Positions 53,597 to 63,180 of a stretch of DNA of 64,000 nt are shown here, piece by piece. The translations under genes and the position numbers were made by a program. Source of the DNA: Pseudomonas resinovorans NBRC 106553 (GTDB lineage Bacteria > Pseudomonadota > Gammaproteobacteria > Pseudomonadales > Pseudomonadaceae); assembly GCF_000412695.1 (NCBI RefSeq), contig NC_021499.1, positions 6,138,001 to 6,202,000 on the forward strand, in the 5' to 3' direction. The notes beneath the pieces are model-generated. The model was not told where the DNA came from and made no database searches. It saw only the letters and a program-made list of their open reading frames with translations. Position 1 is the first letter of the stretch, and every line of letters begins with the position of its first letter.

Positions 53597-56500
53597 TCAG
53601 GTCGGTTTGGGTTCCTTGCGGATGCCGTTGAAGGTGCTGTACATCACCGGCAGCACCAGCAAGGTCAGCAGGGTGGCGAAGCCCAGGCCGAACATGATCA
53701 CCACCGCCATGCTCTGGAAGAAGGCGTCGAACAGCAACGGCGCGAGGCCCAGGATGGTGGTGAGGGCGGTCAGGCAGATCGGCCGCAGGCGGCTGGTGGC
53801 GGCGTAGATCAGCGCGTCGTAGGGCGCCTTGCCGAGGTCTAGCTGGGCACGGATCTCCTCCATCAGCACGATACCGTTGCGGATCAGCATGCCGCTCAGG
53901 CTGAGCAGGCCGAGCAAGGCCATGAAGCCGAACGGGATGCCGGTGACCAGGAAGCCCAGGGTCACCCCGATCATCGCCAGGGGGATGGTCGCCCAGATCA
54001 TCGATGCCTTGCCCACCGAACCGAACATCAGCACGGTGATCAGGAACATCGCCAGGAAGGCCATGGGCAGGCTGCCGAACACCGCCGCCCGGGCATCCCG
54101 CGAGCTTTCGTAGTCGCCGCCCCACTCCAGCTGGTAACCCACCGGCAGGGGAATGGCCTCGATCCTGGCCTTCACCCGCTGCAGCAACTCATCGGAGGTC
54201 TCGCCGGACTCCGGGGCGATCTCCGACTGCACCGTCAGCGTCCGTTTGCGGTCGCGGCGCATCACCAGCGGGTCCTCCCACTGGGTGAGGAAGGCGCTCA
54301 CCACCTGCTCGATGGGCACATAGCTCTGCCGCCCGTTGCTCCAGATCTGCACGTCGCTGAGGCGCTCGGCATTGTTGCGATCGCTGTCCGGGGTGCGCAG
54401 GACGATCGGCATCTGCCGCGTGCCGTCCCGGTACAGCCCCAGGGGCAGGCCACCGAAGCTCATGCGCAGGGTGCTGTCGATATCCCGCTTGTCGATGCCC
54501 AGCTCACGCCCACGGGCCTCGGAGAACTGCGGTCGGACCATCTTTCCACGGGCCTGCCAGTCGTGACCGACGCCCGCGGCCACCGCGTCCGCGCGCAGGA
54601 TATCCACCGCCTGGGCGCCAAGCCGCCGCAGCACGTTCGGATCGGCGCCGGTGAAGCGCGCCTCGATCGGGCTGCCGGCGCTGGGGCCGAACATCAGCCG
54701 CTTGAGGGTCACCTGGGCTTCCGGGAAGTTTTCCCGCAGGTAGACGTTCAACTCGTCGATCAGCGGCGGAATCTGCCCCAGGTTCTCGGTGCGCACCAGG
54801 ACCTGCGCGTAGTTGCTGTACTGCCGCTCGCCGCTGTAGGTGAGGATGAAGCGCAAGGTGCCCTGGCCGATGGTGGTGACCACCCGATCGACGCCCTCGC
54901 GGCCGAGGATATGCTGGTCGACGGCCGCCGCCAGGGCGCGGGTATGGTTGATGTCGGTGCCCTGGGGCAGCCACAGGTCGACGAAGAACATCGGCGTATT
55001 GGCCGGCGGGAAGAAGCTCTGGCGCACCTGGCCGAAGCCCATGATCGCCGCCACCAGCAAGCCGGCCATCAGCAGCAGGGTGAGCTTGCCGAACCGGACC
55101 ACGACCGCCAGCATCCCGCCATAGGCGCGATACAGCCAGCCCTGGTAGGGATCGGCCTGCGCCTCGCCCTCGGCCGGCACCGCCATCTTCTCGAAGGCCC
55201 ACTTGGCGAACAGCGGGGTGATGGTGATGGCAGTGACCCAGCTGAGCAGCAGCGAGATCAGCAGCACCTCGAACAGCGAGCGGCAGTATTCGCCGGTGGA
55301 ATCCTGGGACAGACCGATGGGGGCGAAGGCCAGGATCGCGATGATGGTGCCGCCCAGCAACGGCCAGGTGGTCTGCTTGATCACCCGGTTGATGGCATCG
55401 AGGATGCCCTGCCCGCTCTGCCGGCCGATCAGCACCCCTTCGACCACCACGATGGCGTTATCCACCAGCATGGCCAGGGCGATGATCATCGCCCCCAGCG
55501 AGATGCGCTGCAGCTCGATGCCCAGCATGTACATGATCAACAGGCTGCCGAGCACGTTCAGCGACAGCACCGCGGCGATCACCAGGCCGCTGCGCAGCCC
55601 CATGAAGATCAGCAGGGTGCCCACCACTATCAGCAGCGACAGGAGGAAGCTCAGCAGGAAGCCGTCGACCGAATTGCGCACCTCGTAGGACTGGTCGTAG
55701 AAGGCGCTGATCAGCATGCCCGCCGGGCGGTTGCCCTCCAGCTCGGCCAGGCGCCGGTGCACCGCATCGCCCACGTCCACCACGTTGACCCGTGGCGCGA
55801 AGGAGATGCCGAGGGCCAGCGCCGGCTTGCCGTTGGCGCGGTAGATGTTGCCCGGCTCGTCGCCAAAGCCCATGCGCACCGTGGCGATGTCCTTCAGGTA
55901 CACCGCGTTGGGGCTGCCCGGCAGGCTGACCAGCAATTGCTCCAGGTCGGAGATATCGGTGAATTCGCCCGTGGGATGCAGGCGGATCAGCTCGCTGCCG
56001 ACCCGCAGGTTGCCCGCGTCGGACACCGTGTTCTGGCGGCCGAGCAGCTCCATCAGCCGGGCCGGCGGAATGCCCAGGGCGCTCATCTTGTCCCGGGCGA
56101 TCTCGATCTGCACCTCTTCGGGCTGCTGCCCCACCATGGCCACCTTGCCCACCCCGGGGACCAGCACCAGCTCACGCCGCAGGTAGTCGGTGAAGTCCCG
56201 CAGCTCGCGGTAGCTGTAGCCCGGGCCGGAGATCGACAGCATGATCCCGAACACGTCGCCGAAGTCGTCGTTGACCAGGGGCGGCAGGACTCCCGGCGGC
56301 AGACGTGGCGCCTGGTCGTTGACCCGGCGCCGCAGCTCGTCCCACACCTGCGGCAACTGGTCGGCCATGAACTCGGCGCGGATATCCACGGTGATCTGCG
56401 ACAGGCCGGCACTGGAAATCGAGGTCAGGATGTCCACCTGGGGCAGCTGCTGGATCGCGCTCTCCAGCGGATAGGTCACTTCCTCTTCCACCTGCTGTGG

Positions 56501-56665
56501 CGAGGCGCCGGGATAGCGGGTCACCACCACGGCGGTCTTCACGGTGAATGCCGGGTCTTCCAGGCGGCCGATTTCACTGAGGGCGTAGAGCCCCCCCAAG
56601 CCCAGCAGGAGAATGGCGATCCAGCTGTTGACCTTGTTGCGGATGAAGTAGCCGGCGGTATCCAT
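53597..56665 (-). CDS. RND efflux pump, inner-membrane subunit (HAE1-type)
   Basis: 1022 residues, 12 TM by pattern with two large periplasmic loops; drug/proton antiporter of the AcrB superfamily. N-terminus MDTAGYFIRNKVNSWIAILL; RYPGASPQQVEEEVTYPLE and GVGKVAMVGQQPEEVQIEI in the porter domain. TM4 reads LAMLVDNAIVVVEG: the first Asp of the proton relay is kept but the second is Asn, as in a subgroup of RND pumps. It starts directly after the adaptor stop. Neither an outer-membrane channel nor a regulator is adjacent. Substrate unknown. Confidence 0.92.
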   Translation of the reverse strand: MDTAGYFIRNKVNSWIAILLLGLGGLYALSEIGRLEDPAFTVKTAVVVTRYPGASPQQVEEEVTYPLESAIQQLPQVDILTSISSAGLSQITVDIRAEFMADQLPQVWDELRRRVNDQAPRLPPGVLPPLVNDDFGDVFGIMLSISGPGYSYRELRDFTDYLRRELVLVPGVGKVAMVGQQPEEVQIEIARDKMSALGIPPARLMELLGRQNTVSDAGNLRVGSELIRLHPTGEFTDISDLEQLLVSLPGSPNAVYLKDIATVRMGFGDEPGNIYRANGKPALALGISFAPRVNVVDVGDAVHRRLAELEGNRPAGMLISAFYDQSYEVRNSVDGFLLSFLLSLLIVVGTLLIFMGLRSGLVIAAVLSLNVLGSLLIMYMLGIELQRISLGAMIIALAMLVDNAIVVVEGVLIGRQSGQGILDAINRVIKQTTWPLLGGTIIAILAFAPIGLSQDSTGEYCRSLFEVLLISLLLSWVTAITITPLFAKWAFEKMAVPAEGEAQADPYQGWLYRAYGGMLAVVVRFGKLTLLLMAGLLVAAIMGFGQVRQSFFPPANTPMFFVDLWLPQGTDINHTRALAAAVDQHILGREGVDRVVTTIGQGTLRFILTYSGERQYSNYAQVLVRTENLGQIPPLIDELNVYLRENFPEAQVTLKRLMFGPSAGSPIEARFTGADPNVLRRLGAQAVDILRADAVAAGVGHDWQARGKMVRPQFSEARGRELGIDKRDIDSTLRMSFGGLPLGLYRDGTRQMPIVLRTPDSDRNNAERLSDVQIWSNGRQSYVPIEQVVSAFLTQWEDPLVMRRDRKRTLTVQSEIAPESGETSDELLQRVKARIEAIPLPVGYQLEWGGDYESSRDARAAVFGSLPMAFLAMFLITVLMFGSVGKASMIWATIPLAMIGVTLGFLVTGIPFGFMALLGLLSLSGMLIRNGIVLMEEIRAQLDLGKAPYDALIYAATSRLRPICLTALTTILGLAPLLFDAFFQSMAVVIMFGLGFATLLTLLVLPVMYSTFNGIRKEPKPT

Positions 56666-57751
56666 CTACAGCCCCCGCTCACGAACCCAGGGACGCACCT
56701 GTTGCCCGGCCTGCAGGTCCGTGCCGCCCACGGCGACTATCCGTTCCCCCGGCTGCAACCCGGAGCGCACCTGCACGCCCTCTTCGGTCAGCTGGCCGAC
56801 TTCCACCTTGCGCCCCTCCAGGGTCAGCTTGCCGTCCTTCTCCACCACCACCCAGACCTGGGGCTGGTCCGACTCGCTGGTGTCCGGGGTGAACACCGCC
56901 TCGGAGGGCACCACGAGGAACTGCGCCTGCTCGTTGATGAACTCGGCGAAGTCGATGGTCACGTTGGCGCTCATGCCCGGCAGCAGGTTGAGGTCGGCCG
57001 GGCGTGGAATGGTGTAGGTGACCCAATAGGCCAGGGTGCTGGGGTCGGGCAGGGTCGCCTTCTCCTTGAAGGTGGCCGGGAACTCGCGGCCCGGCAGGCT
57101 GCTCAGGCGCACCAGCGGCTGGTAGCCGCCGCTCTTGCTGTCCGGGCGCAATTGCTTGGCCAGGTTCTCCGGCAACTGGAACACCACGTCCAGGTTGATC
57201 GCCGACTGCATCACCATCACCGTCTGGGCCGGCTGCAGCATCTGGTGGTTCTGCACCGCCACCCGCGCCACCACGCCGTCGAAGGGCGCCAGCAAGCGGG
57301 TGTAGCTCAGCTCCTGGCGGGCCAGGTTCAACGCCGCTTCGGCGGAGTCCCGCTGGGCCTTGCGCTGGTCGAGTTCGGCGCGGGCGGTCATCTGCCGCTC
57401 GCTGAGGGTGCTGAAGCGCTGGTACTGGGCCCGCGCCAGGTTGAACGACGCCTCGCGGTCGCGCAGCTGCAGGCGCTGGTCTTCGGAATCCACTTCGGCC
57501 AGCAACTGGCCGGTTTTCACCCGCATCCCCTCGGTGACCGGCAGCGACTGCAGGTGCCCGCCCCGGCGGAACGACAGCAGCACCTCATCGCTGGCGCGCA
57601 ATTGCGCCGGCAACTGGCGCAGCTTGCGCGCGGCGGGGTCCGCGACGGTAAACAGTTTCACCGGCCGCACCACCACCTGTGGCGGTGGTGAACCCGAGTC
57701 GCAGGCGCCCAACAGCAGCGCAGTCAGTAGACAGCAGAGACGAGCCTTCAC
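56666..57751 (-). CDS. RND efflux periplasmic adaptor (lipoprotein)
   Basis: 361 residues. Lipobox LLLGAC after MKARLCCLLTA, so Cys16 should be lipidated and hold it in the inner membrane. Biotinyl-lipoyl-like part GMRVKTGQLLAEVDSEDQRL, alpha-hairpin (REASFNLARAQYQRFSTLSE), return strand YTRLLAPFDGVVARVAVQ, and the beta-barrel/MPN end with PGERIVAVGGTDLQAGQQV. GTG start. 19 bases after the CDF-like gene and abutting the pump gene, so one operon. Confidence 0.92.
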   Translation of the reverse strand: MKARLCCLLTALLLGACDSGSPPPQVVVRPVKLFTVADPAARKLRQLPAQLRASDEVLLSFRRGGHLQSLPVTEGMRVKTGQLLAEVDSEDQRLQLRDREASFNLARAQYQRFSTLSERQMTARAELDQRKAQRDSAEAALNLARQELSYTRLLAPFDGVVARVAVQNHQMLQPAQTVMVMQSAINLDVVFQLPENLAKQLRPDSKSGGYQPLVRLSSLPGREFPATFKEKATLPDPSTLAYWVTYTIPRPADLNLLPGMSANVTIDFAEFINEQAQFLVVPSEAVFTPDTSESDQPQVWVVVEKDGKLTLEGRKVEVGQLTEEGVQVRSGLQPGERIVAVGGTDLQAGQQVRPWVRERGL

Positions 57752-57770
57752 TGTGATGCTCCCATCGATA

Positions 57771-58730
57771 TCAAGCGACCCAACGGGGGTCCGCCGTTAT
57801 GCTCACCGACAACCAGATAGTGTCCAGCGGGTCGGGCAGCACCGCTTCGGCGGCCTGCGAGATACGCGCCCGCAACTGGTCCTGCTCGGCCACGCTTTGC
57901 AGCCGGAAGTCCGGCCCCACCAGAATGTCCACCTCGATGAAGTGCTGGCGCCCGCTGACCTCCACCCGGATGTTGTAGCGATTGATGTCATGTTCGCGGC
58001 GGATCGCCTGCATCGCTGCCTCGATGCTGCCCACCGTCTCCGTGTCCGACTGCAGGTGCAGCAGCTCGCTGACGCCACGCCGCAGGACGCGCAGCGGGAT
58101 CGGCAGCAGCAGCAGCGCCATCACCACCACCAGCGAGCTGTCGGCGTAGTTGGCCCAGAAGCTGCGCTTCGGCTCTTCGAGGAAGGGCAAGGCGGCGAAG
58201 CCCACCAGGGTCACCAGGTTGAAGACCAGCTTGATCACCCATTTGCGGCTGTCGTTCTTCAGCAGCTGGGAATCGACGCGCCTGGAGACCCGCGACTTGA
58301 AGTACCAGGCCAGCGCGCAATACAGCGCGCTGAGCAGGCTGAACCAGACGATATCGTCGGCATCCACCGGGTGGCCGCCGCCGCGGATCCGCTCCACGCC
58401 GTTGATCAGCGCATACAGGCAGAGGATCAGCATCATCAGCCCGTTGAAGCAGTTCGCCATCGGTTCGAGGTACCAGTAGCCCTGCTGGTGGAAGCGCCGG
58501 TCGCCGCTGCCCATGATCTGCTTGGCGGCGAACAGGTTGAGCGCCGAACCGGCGACCTGCAGCAGGCCGAACACGCCGTTGAGGATCACCACGTCGGACT
58601 GGACGTACAGCCCGAAACCGAAGTTCACCACGATGGCGAACACCACGCCGTACAGGGAAAGCGTCAGCGTCCGCTGCTCGAGATGGCTGGCCTGTTCCCG
58701 GGTCAGTTCACCGGAGTCGGCTGCTTTCAT
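57771..58730 (-). CDS. CDF-like membrane protein with altered metal site
   Basis: 319 residues: six membrane helices (within about 25-235), then a cytosolic ~85-residue domain (INRYNIRVEVSGRQHFIEVD, a typical CDF tail). The usual transport site has HxxxD or DxxxD in TM2 and TM5; here TM2 reads YVQSDVVILNGVFGLLQV and TM5 ANYADSSLVVVM, so the first Asp of each may be kept while the second acidic/His is Asn, Gln or Val. It may still move a cation or may not. It leads the adaptor-pump operon. Confidence 0.75.
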   Translation of the reverse strand: MKAADSGELTREQASHLEQRTLTLSLYGVVFAIVVNFGFGLYVQSDVVILNGVFGLLQVAGSALNLFAAKQIMGSGDRRFHQQGYWYLEPMANCFNGLMMLILCLYALINGVERIRGGGHPVDADDIVWFSLLSALYCALAWYFKSRVSRRVDSQLLKNDSRKWVIKLVFNLVTLVGFAALPFLEEPKRSFWANYADSSLVVVMALLLLPIPLRVLRRGVSELLHLQSDTETVGSIEAAMQAIRREHDINRYNIRVEVSGRQHFIEVDILVGPDFRLQSVAEQDQLRARISQAAEAVLPDPLDTIWLSVSITADPRWVA

Positions 58731-58758
58731 ACCGTGCGCCTCCCCATCCCCGTTCCCC

Positions 58759-60186
58759 TCAAACCGTCAGCTTCCCACTCGCCAGGGCGAACACCCCGAT
58801 CCCGGCGGCGAGGGTTATCAGCGCGAAGACAACTCCTTCGGCCAGGGTGAAGACCCGTTCCTGGTAGTCGCGCTTGGCCTGGAAGAACAGCAGCGTCCCC
58901 AAGGCGTAGATCAGCGCCGACAGCAGCAGGAACTTGAGGCCGCCCGCGTAGATCATGCCGAAGGCATAGACCACGGCGATCGCCGAGCGCGTCAGGTCGA
59001 CTCGCCGCTGGCGGTTCTCCCCTTCGTAGGTCTGGCCGGTCCAGGCCAGTTTCACCCCGTAGGCCGCCACCAGCAGGTAGGGCAGCAGGGTCATGGCGCT
59101 GGTCATTTTCAGGGCCAGCAGGAAGGCGTACTCGGCGAACGGGCTCACCAGCAGGAACACCTGGATCACCAGGTTGGTGATCCAGAGCGCGCCGGCCGGA
59201 ACCTGGTTGTGGTTTTCCCGGGCGAAGAGCTTCGGCATGACCCGGTCGTTGGCCGCCGAATAGAGCACTTCGGCCGCCAGCAGCGACCAGGACAGGTAGT
59301 TGCCCAGCACCGAGATCAACAGGCCGATGCTGATGAACACCGCGCCCCAGGGACCGACCACATGGGCCAGCACGCCGGCCATCGAGGGTTGCGCCAGGGT
59401 CGCCAGGTCCGGCCGCAGCATCACCCCGTAGGAGAGCATGGTGACCAGGAACAGCAGGCAGAGCACCCCGAGGAACCCCAGCACGGTGGCGACCCCGACG
59501 TCCCGGCGGTCCTTGGCGTAGCGGGAATAGACGCTGGCCCCCTCGATGCCGACGAAGACGAACACCGTCACCAGCAGGGTATTGCGCACCTGGCCGAACA
59601 GCCCGGCACCGCTGAACTCCTCCATGCCGACGAAGTTCAGGGCGAAGATGTCGGCCTTGAACCCGGCCCCTACGACCACTATGAACAGGAACAGCGGCAC
59701 CATCTTGGCCACCGTGGCGATGCTGTTCAGCGCCGCGGCCTGCTTGACGCCGCGCAGGATCATGAAGTGCACCCCCCAGAGCAGCAGGGAGGCACTGAGC
59801 AACGCCACGAAGGTGGTGCCGTCGCCGAAGACCGGGAAGAACTTGCCCAGGGTCGCCTTGATCAGGATCAGGCAGGCCACGTCCGCCAGGCAGCAACCGG
59901 CCCAGTAGCCCATGGCGGCGGCAAAGCCCAGGTAGCTGCCGAAACCGGCCTTGGCATAGGCGTAGATGCCCGAGTCCAGGTCCGGCCGCCGGCGCGAGAG
60001 TGCCTGGAAGACGAAGGCCAGCATCAGCATGCCGACGCCGGCGATGGTCCAGGCCACCAGTGCGCCGAGCCCACCGGTGTTCCTGCCGAACGCCTGGGGC
60101 AGCGAGAAGATGCCCGATCCGACCATGGAGCCGACCACCAGTGCGATCAGCGCCCCGCGGGAAAGCCGGTTGCTTGACGATTCCAT
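58759..60186 (-). CDS. Basic amino acid/polyamine antiporter, ArcD-like paralogue
   Basis: 475 residues, about 12-13 TM, APC superfamily. VGSMVGSGIFSLPQAFGR is the TM1 substrate loop, and [22 protein letters not shown]6. Strongly similar over the whole length to the arcD product at 61580-63088. It sits where arcB would be expected. The ribosome site is weak (CCGGGAT), and the leader has a GACAG/CTGTC dyad. It probably exchanges arginine with ornithine, citrulline or agmatine; which is unknown. Confidence 0.88.
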   Translation of the reverse strand: MESSSNRLSRGALIALVVGSMVGSGIFSLPQAFGRNTGGLGALVAWTIAGVGMLMLAFVFQALSRRRPDLDSGIYAYAKAGFGSYLGFAAAMGYWAGCCLADVACLILIKATLGKFFPVFGDGTTFVALLSASLLLWGVHFMILRGVKQAAALNSIATVAKMVPLFLFIVVVGAGFKADIFALNFVGMEEFSGAGLFGQVRNTLLVTVFVFVGIEGASVYSRYAKDRRDVGVATVLGFLGVLCLLFLVTMLSYGVMLRPDLATLAQPSMAGVLAHVVGPWGAVFISIGLLISVLGNYLSWSLLAAEVLYSAANDRVMPKLFARENHNQVPAGALWITNLVIQVFLLVSPFAEYAFLLALKMTSAMTLLPYLLVAAYGVKLAWTGQTYEGENRQRRVDLTRSAIAVVYAFGMIYAGGLKFLLLSALIYALGTLLFFQAKRDYQERVFTLAEGVVFALITLAAGIGVFALASGKLTV

Positions 60187-60253
60187 ATCCCGGACAGCCT
60201 GTCAGAAAGGAGATTGCGTCGGGCAGGCAGCAACCCCCCACCCACCTGCACTT

Positions 60254-60282
60254 CCGGTGGCGACCGCTCCCGTCGCCACCGG
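60254..60282. other. Perfect stem-loop between arcA and the second antiporter
   Basis: CCGGTGGCGAC / GTCGCCACCGG (11 bases) with a seven-base loop. It lies 19 bases after the arcA stop and 68 before the next start, with no T run. It could be a processing or stability element, or a weak terminator, separating arcA from the second antiporter. Confidence 0.6.
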
Positions 60283-60300
60283 CCGTGCTGGACAATGAGC

Positions 60301-61566
60301 CTAGAAGTCGATCGCGTCGCGGATCAGCGGGCAGGTCATGCAGTGGCCACCGCCACGGCCCCGGCCCAGTTCGCTACCGACGATGGTGATGACTTCCACC
60401 CCGGCCTTGCGCAGCAGGGTATTGGTGATGGTGTTGCGGTCGTAGGCCACCACCACGCCGGGCGACATGGCCACCATGTTGTTGCCGCTGTCCCATTGCT
60501 GGCGCTGGGCGGCATAGGCGTTGCCGCCGGTCTCCACCACCCGCAGTTTCTTCAGGTTCAGGGCGCCGGCCAGCACCTCCACCAGGGTGCCCTTGTCGCG
60601 GCGCAGCTCGATGCCGGTGGGCTTGTCGCTCGGGTACAGGGAGAAGGTCTGCACCTGGTTGATGATCTCCGGATACAGGGTGACCAGGTCGCGGTCGCAG
60701 AAGGTCAGCACGGTGTCCAGGTGCATGGCCGCACGCAGCTTGGGCATCGCCGCGATGATCACGCGCTTGGCCGCGCCCTTGGCGAACAGCGACGCCGCCA
60801 CCTGGCTGATGGCCTGGCGCGAGGTGCGCTCGCTCATGCCGATCAGTACCGCGCCGTTGCCGATGGGCATCACGTCGCCGCCTTCCAGGGTCGCGGTGCC
60901 GTGGTGCTGGGTCGGGTCGCCCCACCAGACCTGGATATTGGAGCTGGCGAAGCTGGGGTGGAACTTGTAGATGGCGGTGGTGAGCACGGTTTCTTCATGG
61001 CGTGCCGGCCAGTACAGCGGGTTCAGGGTGACGCCGCCGTAGATCCAGCAGGTGGTGTCGCGGGTGTAGAGGGTGTTGGGCAGCGGCGGCAGCAGGTACT
61101 CGGTCACGCCAGCGGCCTCGCGCACCAGCTTGAGCACTTCGCCGCCCTGGTCTTCCGGGATGTCCACGGTGGACAGGCCGCCGATGAGGGTCTCGGCCAG
61201 GGTCCGGGACGGCAGGCCGTCGAGGTAGGAGCGCACCTCGGCGATCAGCTCCAGGCCCACTTCGTTGGGCACCACCTGCTGGTCGAGGATCCACTCCTTG
61301 GCGCCGGGAACATCCAGGGTCTCGGTCAGCAGGTTGTGCATCTCGACCACTTCCACGCCGCGCTCGCGCATCTTGGTCATGAAGTCGAAGTGATCGCGCT
61401 TGGCGTTTTCCACCCAGAGCACGTCGTCGAACAGCAGATCGTCGCAGTTGGTCGGGGTCAGTCGGGTGTGGGCCAGGCCAGGCGCGCAGACCATCACTTT
61501 GCGCAGCGTGCCGACTTCCGAATGCACGCCATACGTGGCGGGGGCTTTTGCAGCTTTAGCAACCAT
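60301..61566 (-). CDS. arcA: Arginine deiminase
   Basis: 421 residues. Converts arginine to citrulline and ammonia, first step of the ADI pathway. Conserved: [33 protein letters not shown] (FTRD-type loop), [22 protein letters not shown] and the nucleophile Cys409 in [12 protein letters not shown]. The ATG at 61566, behind GAGGAATC, gives the family length; an upstream in-frame start at 61590 overlaps the arcD stop. 13 bases after arcD. arcB and arcC are not in this window. Confidence 0.97.
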   Translation of the reverse strand: MVAKAAKAPATYGVHSEVGTLRKVMVCAPGLAHTRLTPTNCDDLLFDDVLWVENAKRDHFDFMTKMRERGVEVVEMHNLLTETLDVPGAKEWILDQQVVPNEVGLELIAEVRSYLDGLPSRTLAETLIGGLSTVDIPEDQGGEVLKLVREAAGVTEYLLPPLPNTLYTRDTTCWIYGGVTLNPLYWPARHEETVLTTAIYKFHPSFASSNIQVWWGDPTQHHGTATLEGGDVMPIGNGAVLIGMSERTSRQAISQVAASLFAKGAAKRVIIAAMPKLRAAMHLDTVLTFCDRDLVTLYPEIINQVQTFSLYPSDKPTGIELRRDKGTLVEVLAGALNLKKLRVVETGGNAYAAQRQQWDSGNNMVAMSPGVVVAYDRNTITNTLLRKAGVEVITIVGSELGRGRGGGHCMTCPLIRDAIDF

Positions 61567-61579
61567 GATGATTCCTCGG

Positions 61580-63088
61580 TTAAATGACAATCAGCCCGGT
61601 GGCGATGCTGTACACAGCGACCACGGCGGCAATTGCGGTGACGACGAAAATCACTTTCTCGTAGGACAGGAATACCTGCTGTCCCTTCTCGCGCCTGGAC
61701 ATGAAGAAGAGGATGGTGCCCGGTGCGTAGATCACCGCCGACAGCAGCAGGTACTTCAACCCGCCGGCCAGCACCATCAACAGGGTGTAGAAGGTCGCGA
61801 TCGCGGCGATGATCAGGTCGGCGCGCAACCCCTCCGGGTCCTTGTCGTAGGTTTCCCGGGTCCAGGCCAGCTTCAGGCCGTAGGCGGCCACCAGCAGGTA
61901 GGGGATCAGGCTCAGGGAGCTGGTCAGTTCCAGCGCCAGAGTGAAGGCGTAGCGGGTGAACATGGTGAGGATCAGGAAGACCTGGATCAGGCCACTGGTC
62001 AGCCACATCGCCGTGGAGGGCACCAGGTTGGCGTTCTCCCTGGCCAGCACGCGCGGCATGGTGCCTTCCTTGGCCGCGGTGTACAGCACCTCGGAGGCCA
62101 GCAGCGTCCAGGACAGGTAGGCGCCCAGCACGGAGACGATCAGGCCGACGCTGATGAAGATGGCGCCCCAGCGCCCGACCACGGCCTCCAGCACGCCCGC
62201 CATCGAGGGCTGCCGCAGGGCGGCGAGGTCCGGGCGCAGCAGCACGCCGTAGGAGAGCATGGTGATCAGCATCATCAGGCACATCACACCGATGAAACCC
62301 AGCACGGTGGCCGCGCCGACGTCCTTGCGGTTTTTCGCCAGGCGCGAGTAGACACTGGCGCCCTCGATCCCGATGAACACGAACACCGTCACCAGCATGG
62401 TGCTGCGCACCTGGCTGAACAGGGACTCCACCTGCTCCGGCTCGATGGCCAGCGCCGCATGGCCGACCCGGCCGTAGTCATCCAGGTGCGCGAGGTCCGG
62501 CACCACGTCGGTCATCGGCACGTAGCCCCAGAAGTTCATGGCGAACATGTCGCCCTTGAAGGCGAAGATCAGCACGACGATGAACAGGAAGATGGGGATC
62601 ACCTTGGCCACGGTGGCGATGGTGTTGAGCGCCGCCGCCTGCTTCACCCCCCGCATGATCAGGAAGTGGAAGCCCCAGAGGATCACCGACGACACCAGCA
62701 CCGCCGGCAGGGTGTCGCCTTCGCCGAAGATCGGGAAGAAGGCCCCGAGGGTGGTCTTGATCAGGATGAAGTAGAAGACGTTACCGACGCAGCTGCCGGC
62801 CCAGAAGCCGAAGGCCGAGATGAAGCCCAGGTAGTCGCCGAAGCCCGCCTTGGCGTAGGCATATACCCCGGCGTCCAACTCCGGTTTTCGTTGCGCCAGG
62901 CTCTGGAACACGAAGGCCAGCATCAGCATGCCGGCGCCGGCGATGGCCCAGGCGATCAACGCCCCGAAGCCCCCGGTGGCCCGGCCGAAAGTAGCCGGCA
63001 ACGAGAAGATCCCCGCCCCCACCATCGAGCCGACAACCAGCGCGCTCAATGACCAGAATGAAAGTTTTTGTTCCGCACCAGCTGCCAT
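61580..63088 (-). CDS. arcD: Arginine/ornithine antiporter ArcD
   Basis: 502 residues, about 13 [20 protein letters not shown] in TM1, [18 protein letters not shown], and a ~30-residue extra loop (about 215-245, [20 protein letters not shown]) that its paralogue lacks. Exchanges arginine for ornithine without energy use. It starts behind AAGGAGGGCGTC. First gene of the arcD-arcA unit, with an Anr-type box upstream. Confidence 0.93.
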   Translation of the reverse strand: MAAGAEQKLSFWSLSALVVGSMVGAGIFSLPATFGRATGGFGALIAWAIAGAGMLMLAFVFQSLAQRKPELDAGVYAYAKAGFGDYLGFISAFGFWAGSCVGNVFYFILIKTTLGAFFPIFGEGDTLPAVLVSSVILWGFHFLIMRGVKQAAALNTIATVAKVIPIFLFIVVLIFAFKGDMFAMNFWGYVPMTDVVPDLAHLDDYGRVGHAALAIEPEQVESLFSQVRSTMLVTVFVFIGIEGASVYSRLAKNRKDVGAATVLGFIGVMCLMMLITMLSYGVLLRPDLAALRQPSMAGVLEAVVGRWGAIFISVGLIVSVLGAYLSWTLLASEVLYTAAKEGTMPRVLARENANLVPSTAMWLTSGLIQVFLILTMFTRYAFTLALELTSSLSLIPYLLVAAYGLKLAWTRETYDKDPEGLRADLIIAAIATFYTLLMVLAGGLKYLLLSAVIYAPGTILFFMSRREKGQQVFLSYEKVIFVVTAIAAVVAVYSIATGLIVI

Positions 63089-63093
63089 GACGC

Positions 63094-63105
63094 CCTCCTT
63101 GGAGG
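63094..63105 (-). promoter_or_regulatory. Palindrome over the arcD Shine-Dalgarno site
   Basis: CCTCCAAGGAGG on the minus strand; GGAGG is the ribosome site of arcD and CCTCC is its exact complement five bases upstream. At least CCTC/GAGG could pair around a CAAG loop and hide the site. Confidence 0.5.
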
Positions 63106-63166
63106 TCTCTTTGGCAGTAAATGTAGAAGAAAAAATCAGAACTAGATATCCGCAAACAAGAGCCAG

Positions 63167-63180
63167 TTAATTAGGATCAA
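63167..63180 (-). promoter_or_regulatory. Anr/Fnr-type box of arcD
   Basis: On the minus strand TTGATCCTAATTAA, 9 of 10 defined positions of TTGAT-N4-ATCAA. It lies about 38-42 bases above the start predicted from TATCTA, fitting an oxygen-sensing activator at a class II site. Confidence 0.7.

Noticed and set aside
54563..57691. 1042-residue open frame on the plus strand opposite the RND pump and adaptor
   Set aside because: Low-complexity His/Gln/Ala/Arg translation, antisense to two clear efflux genes. It is a GC-skewed shadow.
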